From positions 1-31,144 of the IMG/VR virus record IMGVR_UViG_3300025645_000294: a DNA stretch of 31,144 nucleotides. One strand, 5' to 3'. The stretch comes from a virus. The notes beneath the pieces are model-generated. The model had not been told where the DNA came from and ran no database searches. It was given only the letters and a program-made list of their open reading frames with translations. Below, in pieces: positions 7,158-14,489 of this stretch (position 1 is its first letter; every line of letters starts with the position of its first letter). The position numbers and the translations under genes were made by a program.

Positions 7158-8867
7158 TTAGCGTCTAGCCGCTGTAGTGAATTCTAATTGGAAACCCTTG
7201 AGCGAGTAAGGGATCGATACGCCTGAGTCAATAACACGTAGCGCTACTGAGAAGCCTGAACCTTCAACTGGCTGTCTGACGAGAGGGTCTGTCTGACCAC
7301 CGTAGGTTGCCACTCCGTAAACACTAGTGCCATACAAAGCTACAACCTTGGTAGAGTCGAAAGGATAGGCTGCAGGTCGTGGTGAGTTAGCTGACTCGTA
7401 GTCGTAACGAAGGAATAGGTCAGTGTTGATAGCACCCTCTGGAGCGTAGTTAATGATTACACGCTGGAATGCTTTACGGATACCTGGGTCACCAGCTGTG
7501 ATGTCAGGGCTACGGTAGCGACCAATGATAGTTGTACCATCAAACGTATTACCTTGCTCAGCACGGTAGACGTAGCCGTGGAAGTCACCCATAATCACGT
7601 AGTACTCACCCTGGTACTCCTCCGTATCACTGCAGTAAGGCTTAATGGCCTTTGTTGTAGCGAACTCGTAGGACTGCTCTGTGCGAGTACAGATAACACC
7701 TTGAGTGGTACTGGTGTCAACGTCCGTGGAGCTAAAGAAGATACGGTACTGAGTCTTGTTAGGGATAACTAAAGCATCAAACTCATCTACGTCACTCCTA
7801 TCTTGGAATACCTCTTGGATTGGCTTAGAGATTGTACCTAACTCAACGTCACCAATCTTGTCTGTACCAGCAATAGTACGTAGACCGTCTGGACCAAGGA
7901 ATACAACATCACCCGCAAACTCCTTGATAGTCCAGCCGTTACGGCAACCAATCTCACGAGTAATAGGCTGCAGTGTGAAGTCAGCTTGTGAAGAACCTGT
8001 AAGCTTGTATATACGGTTAGCTGAGAAGATGTACAAGCTATCACGGAATACAATCATACCTGTTACAGCTGAGTCAACTACAAAGCTACCAGCACCGTTA
8101 GCTACTGAGAAGTCATCTAAGGTAAGAGGAGCTGTGTAGATAATCTCTTGTGGGTTAGATGACATTCCTGCATAGAAACCAGTATTCTTGAACACTGAGA
8201 TATAGTGAGGATCAGCTGGAGCATTAGTTCCGTTTACATCAGTAACAGAAGTACCATCCCAGTAAGAAGCGTTGTTAGCTCCGTCAGCAAAGGCAAGCAG
8301 CTCAGTACCGTTGAAGTTGATACGACGGAAGGTGTACTTCATAGCCCCTGTACGGCCAGAGTCCACAACAGTCCAAGTCTGGTATACTGCTGCAGCGTCT
8401 AAGTGAGCTACTGCTGTAGTACCGTTAGCACCTCGTGTACAGCCAGTGAAGGTAGTTGTAGTTAAGCCTGTGTACGTGATCTGCTCAGAACCAATAATAA
8501 TAGTACCTGTAACAGTGAATCCAGTTGTGCTTGCTACAGTAACTGTGGTAGCTACATCTGATAGTGCACCACTAAGTTCATTGATTGAATCAGTAGAACG
8601 GTAGATAGCTGTACCACGGGCAGCAATGACTTCACCTTGGTAGAAGGCTGACATCAGTACTGGCTCAGTAGGAGCTGTAGTAAAGGGTACGACCTCAGAT
8701 GCCCACTTCTCGTGACCATTGATACGACGGTACCCACCAGCTGTGTCTGGTTCGAAGTTCTCTAGCTCAAGGGCCATCCCTGGTTGTACAGAGAAGTTAG
8801 ACTTGTTTAGAACAAGACCACCTTGTAGAGGAAAGATAAAGGGGCTCAGGCCACTTGTGTCTGCCAT
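7158..8867 (-). CDS. Tail (stabilization/tubular) protein, P22 gp10/T7 gp12-like
   Basis: At 569 residues, it starts MADTSGLSPFIFPLQGGLVL and has LENFEPDTAGGYRRINGHEKW, the opening typical of podovirus tail stabilization or nozzle proteins that build the short tail below the portal. Later segments (FVVDSAVTGMIVFRDSLYIF, GCRNGWTIKEFAGDVVFLGP) fit the beta-propeller-like body. Residues about 99-163 look like an inserted small beta domain (GSEQITYTGL, FTGCTRGANGTTAVAH), a module also found in unrelated phage tail proteins. The gene follows the adaptor gene directly, in the order adaptor, tail protein, fibres. Assigned by pattern; structure comparison is not available here. Confidence 0.8.
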   Translation of the reverse strand: MADTSGLSPFIFPLQGGLVLNKSNFSVQPGMALELENFEPDTAGGYRRINGHEKWASEVVPFTTAPTEPVLMSAFYQGEVIAARGTAIYRSTDSINELSGALSDVATTVTVASTTGFTVTGTIIIGSEQITYTGLTTTTFTGCTRGANGTTAVAHLDAAAVYQTWTVVDSGRTGAMKYTFRRINFNGTELLAFADGANNASYWDGTSVTDVNGTNAPADPHYISVFKNTGFYAGMSSNPQEIIYTAPLTLDDFSVANGAGSFVVDSAVTGMIVFRDSLYIFSANRIYKLTGSSQADFTLQPITREIGCRNGWTIKEFAGDVVFLGPDGLRTIAGTDKIGDVELGTISKPIQEVFQDRSDVDEFDALVIPNKTQYRIFFSSTDVDTSTTQGVICTRTEQSYEFATTKAIKPYCSDTEEYQGEYYVIMGDFHGYVYRAEQGNTFDGTTIIGRYRSPDITAGDPGIRKAFQRVIINYAPEGAINTDLFLRYDYESANSPRPAAYPFDSTKVVALYGTSVYGVATYGGQTDPLVRQPVEGSGFSVALRVIDSGVSIPYSLKGFQLEFTTAARR

Positions 8868-8882
8868 GCTACTTAACCCCTA

Positions 8883-9602
8883 TTAAAGTACAGAAGGAAA
8901 GACCGGTGTTGTACCAGACCTTTCAATTACAGTTGAACGTACGTAAGGATAGCGGTTAGTCAAGATACTACGGATGTCTGAGATGCCCTCTTGGAAGCGA
9001 GCCCAGTTAGCGTTGTAATGATCTAGCTCCCCACGGTACTGGTACGCATACGCTGTAGCACCGTCTGTTACTACCTGACGATAAGCCTCAGGTACACCTG
9101 GGACATCAGCAGCAGCTGAGAGGGCTGTAGGTTGGTCGTAGTACTCATACTTAAGCGAGTAAGCCTTATCTGGGTAAGGGTACAGGAGATAGTTGTTATC
9201 TGGAGTACGTACAACCCAACGAGGTTCACCGCCTTGTAGAGTAGCATCATCTTCTTGATCGATGTACTTATCAATGTATTCTTTGTAGTCTAAACGACCA
9301 AGGCCACCCCCTGCAGTGCCAAGACTAGAATCCTTAACCAAACGGAAGGTATCATAGTCAACGGTCTTAGCTGTAGTCGGGATGGCATAACGTGTTGTAC
9401 CAGCTACCAGAACCTCAGTCTTTGAAGCGTGGTTGAAGGGCCAGTTGAATTCACGGTGGTTAATGAAGTTAATAGAATCATTCACAGCATTCTTACACTG
9501 GATCTGGAATCCACGAGCTGTGTTGAAGCTAGAGGAAGTAAGTGTGACCTCGTTCATACGAGCTAATACTTCATTAGTAATGTCGAGGTATGTATAAGCC
9601 AT
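8883..9602 (-). CDS. Head-to-tail adaptor, P22 gp4/T7 gp11-like (239 aa)
   Basis: The protein starts MAYTYLDITNEVLARMNEVT and continues with KNAVNDSINFINHREFNWPF and PRWVVRTPDNNYLLYPYPDK, the pattern of podoviral adaptor proteins that bind beneath the portal and seat the tail. Length (239) fits the family. It lies between the head genes and the tail-tube-like protein. An AAGG-type ribosome site precedes 9602. A UUCG-loop hairpin at 9639-9654 separates it from the gene upstream. Confidence 0.8.
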   Translation of the reverse strand: MAYTYLDITNEVLARMNEVTLTSSSFNTARGFQIQCKNAVNDSINFINHREFNWPFNHASKTEVLVAGTTRYAIPTTAKTVDYDTFRLVKDSSLGTAGGGLGRLDYKEYIDKYIDQEDDATLQGGEPRWVVRTPDNNYLLYPYPDKAYSLKYEYYDQPTALSAAADVPGVPEAYRQVVTDGATAYAYQYRGELDHYNANWARFQEGISDIRSILTNRYPYVRSTVIERSGTTPVFPSVL

Positions 9603-9638
9603 TTCTTACCTTGTCTATAAAGTCTTTACAGGGTTAGC

Positions 9639-9654
9639 GGCCCCCGAAGGGGCC
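9639..9654 (-). terminator. Stem-loop with UUCG tetraloop between decoration and adaptor genes
   Basis: On the minus strand GGCCCC-TTCG-GGGGCC forms a perfect six-pair GC stem closed by a C(UUCG)G tetraloop, which is unusually stable. No T tract follows (GCTAACCC), so it looks more like an attenuator, processing site or 3' end protector for the abundant head mRNAs than a full intrinsic terminator. Confidence 0.65.
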
Positions 9655-9665
9655 CCTAGTTAGTC

Positions 9666-10076
9666 TTATGCGAGTACGTCGCGTACTACTTCAGCAGCGT
9701 CACGAGTTGCCTCGTTTACGTCTACTACGATAGCCCATACACGTGCAGTAGCACCTGTAGTTACACCATCGATAACTGTTACAGCGTCGATAGTGTCTGC
9801 GTCAGCAGAGATACCGAGTGTCTGTGTACCGAATACCATTGTACCAGCAGCTGCAGCGTCAACGCTAGTAGCAGCCATGAAGGTAGTTGTAGCATCAGAT
9901 ACAGCAACAGTGAATGTAGTGATATCTTCTACTGCTGTGATGACTTCTACACCAGCAGCAAGAACAAGAGTACCAGCGCCAACGGCTGGGCCTACAACAG
10001 TACCGGAAGCGGTACCAAGGTTAACCGTCTTTTCGACCATGTAGGCCTTAGACGTAAGGGAAGTTGAGAGAGCCAT
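9666..10076 (-). CDS. Probable head decoration or minor capsid protein (136 aa)
   Basis: The product is rich in Ala, Thr and Val with few aromatic residues (GTASGTVVGPAVGAGTLVLA; ITTFTVAVSDATTTFMAATS) and predicted all beta. It directly follows the major capsid gene, with its own AAAGGA site and hairpins on both sides (9639-9654 and 10113-10138). Small beta-rich proteins in this position often decorate capsids; the sequence itself is not diagnostic. Confidence 0.65.
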   Translation of the reverse strand: MALSTSLTSKAYMVEKTVNLGTASGTVVGPAVGAGTLVLAAGVEVITAVEDITTFTVAVSDATTTFMAATSVDAAAAGTMVFGTQTLGISADADTIDAVTVIDGVTTGATARVWAIVVDVNEATRDAAEVVRDVLA

Positions 10077-10112
10077 TTAAGAATCCTTTCAAGATATATG
10101 ACTAAGAGGAAT

Positions 10113-10138
10113 AGGTACCCCAGTTTCCCAGGGTACCT
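10113..10138 (-). terminator. Inverted repeat after the major capsid gene
   Basis: AGGTACCC (10113-10120) and GGGTACCT (10131-10138) are perfect eight-base arms around a ten-base loop, seven bases after the capsid stop codon. The trailing minus-strand sequence, ATTCCTCTT, is only partly T-rich. It would form a stable 3' hairpin on the capsid message and may reduce read-through. Confidence 0.6.
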
Positions 10139-10144
10139 GCTCAC

Positions 10145-11218
10145 TTATGCAAGGTTGTACTTTGCAGTTACCAGAGCTTCTGGACGAAGGATCTTACGAC
10201 CGTAGAGGTGCATACCACGAACGATGTCAGCAAAGCTGTCAGGGTCACGGTAAGTCTCAGTCTTGTTGATCTGCTCAGCAGAAGCTACAGCGGAGTCATG
10301 GCCACCAACGATAACACCATAGTCAGTGTTCTGGTTATCAGTACCAGTAGTGGCAGCACCACCGCCGACCTGTGGAAGGTTGTTGGATACATACACGCGG
10401 AAGCCGTTCCACTTGTTCATAACCAGACCGTTACGGAGACCACCAGAATCGCCGAAGTCAGCGTTCAAGAAGCGGGAGTCTTCGTCCATCAGGACTTCCA
10501 GCATGACTGGATCGATTACCAACCAACGGCCATCTTTGTCAACGTTCTGCTGGTCGAGCAAACGACCCATACGGTTGATAAGCATGACAGGAGAAGCGTA
10601 AGCTGTTGGCAGAGCAGTCGCACCAGGCAAACGAGCAGCAACAGGGATCGAGTGATCGCCAGCGGAGCCAGTTGTGATGTTACCGAAAGAACCCTTGATG
10701 AGCTTCATGGAAGTCAGCAATTCGTCTGTACCAGCAGTCGAAACAGCAACAGTACCGTTTACCTGATCGTTAACAGTGTCACCAGCTGTGTGCAAAGCAG
10801 ACTGCTTGTAACCTGAGAGGTAACCCAGAACTTCTTGGTCAAGCTGGTCAGCCAAGCGGTAAGCCGCACGGTTGGTTGCAAGGTCCATGAAGTTAACGTG
10901 GCTGTGAGCCTCTTCAATGTCGTCGATCTTGAAAGCGAAGTAGTTAGCTTTGTCGATTGTCAGGGAGAAGTCTTCGTCATCAAGATCTTGAGCAGCGATC
11001 TGTGTACCACGAGCATAGCTGGATACAGAGATTTCAGGCTCTTTGATGATCTTAACAGTATCGCCTTGGGAAGCGATCTCACCGAAGTAGTCGGAGTTAG
11101 TGATGTCGTTGCAGATCGATTTCTTACGGAAAGCAAGTTGTACTTTCTTAGAGTAGATAACCGAAGAGAAGTTGCCGTTAGGCAGGTTGCCGTGACCGGC
11201 TGCAGATTGAAAAGCCAT
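10145..11218 (-). CDS. Major capsid protein (357 aa)
   Basis: The chosen start is the ATG at 11218 (MAFQSAAGHGNLPNG), eight bases after a strong GGAGG; an in-frame ATG at 11263 would add 15 residues with no ribosome site. Signature segments are NFSSVIYSKKVQLAFRKKSI, DTVKIIKEPEISVSSYARGT, DLATNRAAYRLADQLDQEVL and GRWLVIDPVMLEVLMDEDSR, matching marine podovirus major capsid proteins, taken to have the HK97 fold. Order is scaffold, capsid, decoration. It has its own promoter at 11502-11530 and a leader of about 277 bases. Confidence 0.9.
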   Translation of the reverse strand: MAFQSAAGHGNLPNGNFSSVIYSKKVQLAFRKKSICNDITNSDYFGEIASQGDTVKIIKEPEISVSSYARGTQIAAQDLDDEDFSLTIDKANYFAFKIDDIEEAHSHVNFMDLATNRAAYRLADQLDQEVLGYLSGYKQSALHTAGDTVNDQVNGTVAVSTAGTDELLTSMKLIKGSFGNITTGSAGDHSIPVAARLPGATALPTAYASPVMLINRMGRLLDQQNVDKDGRWLVIDPVMLEVLMDEDSRFLNADFGDSGGLRNGLVMNKWNGFRVYVSNNLPQVGGGAATTGTDNQNTDYGVIVGGHDSAVASAEQINKTETYRDPDSFADIVRGMHLYGRKILRPEALVTAKYNLA

Positions 11219-11255
11219 TTGAATATCCTCCAAAGATGTTTGGCTTGATAAGACA

Positions 11256-11295
11256 AGACACACGTATAGTATTGATTAAAGGGAAGGGTGTGTCT
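11256..11295 (-). repeat. Inverted repeat upstream of the capsid ribosome site
   Basis: AGACACAC at 11256-11263 and GTGTGTCT at 11288-11295 are perfect eight-base arms with a 24-base loop. In the leftward mRNA the hairpin ends about 25 bases before the ribosome site of the capsid gene, so it could act as a 5' stabilizer or translation control element. Confidence 0.5.
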
Positions 11296-11501
11296 CAGTT
11301 AAGCGAACCTAAACAATCATTCTAAGAGGCTAATCGTTTCTAGGGTGCAACCTACCTTCGCTTGCCAGCTAGAGTAGATCGGGCCTATACTTAATTAGGT
11401 AGGTCTTTGTGTTGATTATTAGCGTTCAGTAATGGACCCAAAGGGGTCTACTGTAGGGGTCTAACAGGTATCCTACTGAAAGGGGCTATTAGACCTCTAA
11501 A

Positions 11502-11530
11502 GTTATACCATACTCGATACCTGCTGTCAA
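11502..11530 (-). promoter_or_regulatory. Sigma70-type promoter of the major capsid gene
   Basis: TTGACA (11530-11525), 17 bases, TATAAC (11507-11502), with TGG directly before the -10 (extended -10). Predicted start near 11495. It lies in the gap between scaffold and capsid, which would raise capsid over scaffold level. Confidence 0.78.
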
Positions 11531-11547
11531 GGCTTAATATCGAGTAT
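11510..11547. repeat. 10-base inverted repeat bracketing the capsid -35 box (candidate operator)
   Basis: ATACTCGATA (11510-11519) and TATCGAGTAT (11538-11547) are perfect inverted copies 28 bases apart start to start. One arm sits in the promoter spacer, the other just upstream of the -35, so a bound dimer, or a loop between two sites, would cover the promoter. It may instead be an end hairpin of the scaffold message. Confidence 0.6.
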
Positions 11548-11554
11548 AGAGGTA

Positions 11555-12478
11555 TTAGCGAGCTTTACCAGATACGTCGTAAACGAACTTACCTGAAGCC
11601 ATTGCTTCTTGGATAGCATCATAGCGATCCTCGAATTGTTTATCTGACATCTTAGCTACATCAGATTCCTTGATGGTTGAACCTGAGTCGTTAGAGTCAA
11701 CAGATGTACGGCTTCCCTTAGATACAGTCTTAGCTGCATCCTTAGCACGAGCCTTCTTATCTGAAGGTGTAAGACCATTGTCTACTTTGTAGAGGTCAAG
11801 TACACGGATAACACTGTCAGCATCGTCTGAGTTCTCATAGAGAGCATCACGTACCCACTTAGGTTGCTCTTCAACCCAGTCATGGAACTTATCAGCCTCA
11901 CGTAGCTCATCGAAGTCAGCATGTGCCTTACGGATGTTTGTCTCAGCCTTAGTACGAGTAGCCTCATACTTAGCCTCGTCGAGCTCCTTGAAGCGTCCCT
12001 CAGCTGCAGCAAAGCGCTCAGAGGCCTTCTTGTCAGCGATGGTCTCCACAATGGCAGCTACGTCAGGGTACTTACGGGCCCAAGCCTCGATGTCTTCGTC
12101 TGACTTAGGGGCACGGATAGAATCGGATTGAACAGTAGAGGCTACGTCAAGCTTCTCTTTCCACTCCTTCTCCTTCTCAGCCATATGACGACGAAGATCA
12201 CCGTACCGCTTCTTGAAGGACTTCTCCTCACGGCTTAGCTTGGAGTCGTCTTCTTCATCCTCTTCTACTTGAGGCTCAGCTTCGACTACGTCCTCTTCCT
12301 CCTCAGTATCATCGACCTCTTCCGTGTCTTTAGATACGTTAGTACGACCCTTCATCAACTCTTCCAGTTCCTTCTCATCCTTGTCTAGGCGAGCTTGCTT
12401 AGCTGAGTAGTTGGAACCACGTCCTGAGAAACTAGCTGTATCAGGGGTTGCGTTAGTTGCCATTGTGTTGATAGACAT
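11555..12478 (-). CDS. Capsid scaffolding protein (307 aa)
   Basis: The protein is highly charged and helical. It has an acidic stretch at about residues 50-80 (TEEVDDTEEEEDVVEAEPQV) and coiled-coil heptads at about 80-200 (EEKSFKKRYGDLRRHMAEKE; GRFKELDEAKYEATRTKAET). It ends with a basic helix near residues 265-307, the usual place for coat binding. Position just before the major capsid gene and the composition fit a scaffold that is expelled or cut during maturation. AAAGGA precedes the start; Met6 is an alternative. Confidence 0.87.
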   Translation of the reverse strand: MSINTMATNATPDTASFSGRGSNYSAKQARLDKDEKELEELMKGRTNVSKDTEEVDDTEEEEDVVEAEPQVEEDEEDDSKLSREEKSFKKRYGDLRRHMAEKEKEWKEKLDVASTVQSDSIRAPKSDEDIEAWARKYPDVAAIVETIADKKASERFAAAEGRFKELDEAKYEATRTKAETNIRKAHADFDELREADKFHDWVEEQPKWVRDALYENSDDADSVIRVLDLYKVDNGLTPSDKKARAKDAAKTVSKGSRTSVDSNDSGSTIKESDVAKMSDKQFEDRYDAIQEAMASGKFVYDVSGKAR

Positions 12479-12544
12479 TGTATTTCCTTTGTGTTGGGGC
12501 CAGCGTTATGCTGAGTAGCCTTATTATTTATTGTAGGAGTTGTA

Positions 12545-14173
12545 TTACTTCTTCTTCTTGCGAGGCTGGATAAGACCGCCCCTATTCTGCGGCCCTACCC
12601 GAGTGCCTCCACCCGAACCCGAACCTACCTCTGTTCCTGCTTTCATCTGACTACCAGAAAGCTTCGAAGCTGTCTTAGCGCTAACCCCAGCATTACGGGC
12701 TGCGTTCATACTCTTCGCTTTAGACGCAGAAGTTGGAGTACTTACTTGGTTGGCCTTCTGTTGTGTAGCTGCTTTGTTTGTAGCTGCATTAGCTCGTGCA
12801 CGGTCCGCTGCATCATTCTTACCGCCATCAGACGAACTAGACTTAGAGTTAGAACTAGAACTAGAGGCAGGTCTACTTGCTAAGCCAGTTTTAGAGGAAG
12901 AAGATGGAGCAGCAGCACGTTGAGTAGGGTCAGTACTCCAGTCAGCTCCGTACTCTTTCTTAACTGCACCGTATAGTTGATCCCCGTCACGCATAAACTC
13001 AGGAACAAGACTAATACCTGAGTCCTTTACATAGGTTCCATTCTGGGCTCTAAGCTGATCTGCCAAGTCTTTACGGCCCATAGCTTCGAGTGCGTCAGCA
13101 TTAGCCATTGTCTCAGCAGCATTGCGTGTAGCTGTGAACTTACCGATAAGACCACCAGCTAGGCCACCGCTGAGTAGACCTTTGGCTGCATCACCAAGTG
13201 ACCCAAGCCAGCTCTGCTCTTCTTCTTCAGCAGCGCCTTCCTTACGAACACCTAGTTTCTCCATAGACTGATTGAACAGATTCTCTGGGTCTTTGTAGTC
13301 GTACTTATCCATCCAAGCGTTAGGGTTACCAGCATACTCAGGGGCAGGAGACCGATCAGACCGTCCTTGGGTAGGGGCACCACCACCACCACCTAAACCA
13401 CCGTAGTTAGAAACAGGCACACAAGCACTTGTGACTGCGTCCCAGCGGTAACCAGGAGGGCACTGTGGTGCTACAGCAGCTGTTTCTGTACCAGGAGCTT
13501 GACCAGTTACACCAGACTCGATAGAGAAGCCAGGTGTGTGGTCGTAAGGGTTGTACCCACTCTTGTAGTTAGCTGGATTGTACTCACCTTCTCCGTAGAC
13601 CATACCACCTTCAGCAAAGGCTGTTGGCATGTCTTGGCCTTCAATAGCTGGAGGTGCAGCTTGAGTTGGAACAGCACCACCAGCCATAGCTGCCTGTTGC
13701 ATTGTACCCTGTGGTTGTGGCTCTTGTACAAAGATACCTTTAGCCTTAAGCATGTTAGTGATAGATGGGTCCTGCGCTGCAGCAGCTTTGACTCGATCGA
13801 TGATACCGTCTACGTCCATGCCCTCTACGAGGCCACCAGTTGCGTAACCATCAAGAGAAGCCAAGTCACCACCGAGGGTGTACTCTTCTTCCATCTCTTC
13901 CATGTCCTCTTCAACAGGATCACCACCTACACGACCATCTTCTTGCATCTCTTCAAGACCTTCTTTAGCCTTGTTACGGAGCTTCTCAAAGTAGGAGACA
14001 CCGAAGTACTTTACTACGTCAGCAGGTACTACGTACTCACCTTCAGATAGCTTAGCATCTACGTCATCCCGTACGTCTGCAGCATTGGACCCAGTAGGGA
14101 TCTCATTACCTGAGATAGGATCAATGTCCATACCGTCTGTGGCTAGGCCACCTTCTTTATACATCTTATCCAT
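12545..14173 (-). CDS. Virion-associated protein of unknown function (542 aa)
   Basis: Residues 1-85 contain AKLSEGEYVVPADVVKYFGV and KLRNKAKEGLEEMQEDGRVG, a pattern seen in many marine podoviruses and cyanophages beside the portal gene. A second block (SLDGYATGGLVEGMDVD, near residue 105) repeats the 'GG-v-g-dvDgi' theme. Then come Pro/Gly-rich low complexity, PQCPPGYRWDAVTSACVPVS (a two-Cys motif, near residues 238-257), a glycine-rich helix near 325-345 and a Ser/Lys/Arg-rich basic C terminus ending RKKKK. It starts just after the stop of the 68-residue gene. The basic tail suggests contact with DNA; function not known. Confidence 0.72.
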   Translation of the reverse strand: MDKMYKEGGLATDGMDIDPISGNEIPTGSNAADVRDDVDAKLSEGEYVVPADVVKYFGVSYFEKLRNKAKEGLEEMQEDGRVGGDPVEEDMEEMEEEYTLGGDLASLDGYATGGLVEGMDVDGIIDRVKAAAAQDPSITNMLKAKGIFVQEPQPQGTMQQAAMAGGAVPTQAAPPAIEGQDMPTAFAEGGMVYGEGEYNPANYKSGYNPYDHTPGFSIESGVTGQAPGTETAAVAPQCPPGYRWDAVTSACVPVSNYGGLGGGGGAPTQGRSDRSPAPEYAGNPNAWMDKYDYKDPENLFNQSMEKLGVRKEGAAEEEEQSWLGSLGDAAKGLLSGGLAGGLIGKFTATRNAAETMANADALEAMGRKDLADQLRAQNGTYVKDSGISLVPEFMRDGDQLYGAVKKEYGADWSTDPTQRAAAPSSSSKTGLASRPASSSSSNSKSSSSDGGKNDAADRARANAATNKAATQQKANQVSTPTSASKAKSMNAARNAGVSAKTASKLSGSQMKAGTEVGSGSGGGTRVGPQNRGGLIQPRKKKK

Positions 14174-14380
14174 CTAGATCATCTCCGTTCTAGCGCCATT
14201 AACTTTATCACGCAGCTGTTTAAGGCTACGTAATGCTTTGATTTCACCTTGTATGCGGTGTAGTTCAGCAGGTTCAATCCGCTGCTCTAGTTGTTTTTGA
14301 GCAAAGACGATACGTGTATCTACTTCTTCTAAGAAGGAGTCCCAGAGTATCTTATCATTTACTAGTCTTTTGATTTGCAT
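14174..14380 (-). CDS. Small coiled-coil protein between portal and internal protein (68 aa)
   Basis: The product is one long charged helix (MQIKRLVNDKILWDSFLEEV; EIKALRSLKQLRDKVNGART) with heptad spacing. Short proteins of this type commonly follow the portal gene in marine podoviruses and may stabilise the portal or scaffold; role unknown. It directly precedes the 542-residue gene. GAGAAG precedes its ATG. Confidence 0.7.
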   Translation of the reverse strand: MQIKRLVNDKILWDSFLEEVDTRIVFAQKQLEQRIEPAELHRIQGEIKALRSLKQLRDKVNGARTEMI

Positions 14381-14424
14381 TGTACTTCTCTCTAAGGAGG
14401 CTGAGAGGCCTCTGTGTACCTTTT

Positions 14425-14489
14425 GGCTACCCTAGCCTACCTTTGAGCGAGAAGGCCCTCTAGGAGCCCTCTCTGTGGCTCTCAGAGCC
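14425..14489 (-). repeat. Two short perfect hairpins at the end of the portal gene
   Basis: GGCTACCCTAGCC (14425-14437; arms GGCTA/TAGCC) and GGCTCTCAGAGCC (14477-14489; arms GGCTCT/AGAGCC, one-base loop) are perfect inverted repeats 52 bases apart. The second lies over the portal stop codon. No T tract follows, so mRNA processing or stability between portal and the next gene is more likely than termination. Confidence 0.45.

Larger units (their letters stand above)
11219..11554 (-). promoter_or_regulatory. 336-base non-coding leader of the capsid gene
   Basis: No credible gene was found here. The stretch holds the capsid promoter (11502-11530), a 10-base inverted repeat (11510-11547) and a GACCC-AAAG-GGGTC hairpin near 11435-11449. 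It also holds repeated GGGGTCTA (near 11443 and 11456), an eight-base inverted repeat (11256-11263 with 11288-11295, AGACACAC/GTGTGTCT) and the GGAGG for the capsid start. The long structured leader may help stability or translation of the most abundant late message. Confidence 0.65.

Noticed and set aside
11219-11263. Extended start of the major capsid protein
   Set aside because: The longer start lacks a ribosome site; GGAGG lies directly before the ATG at 11218.
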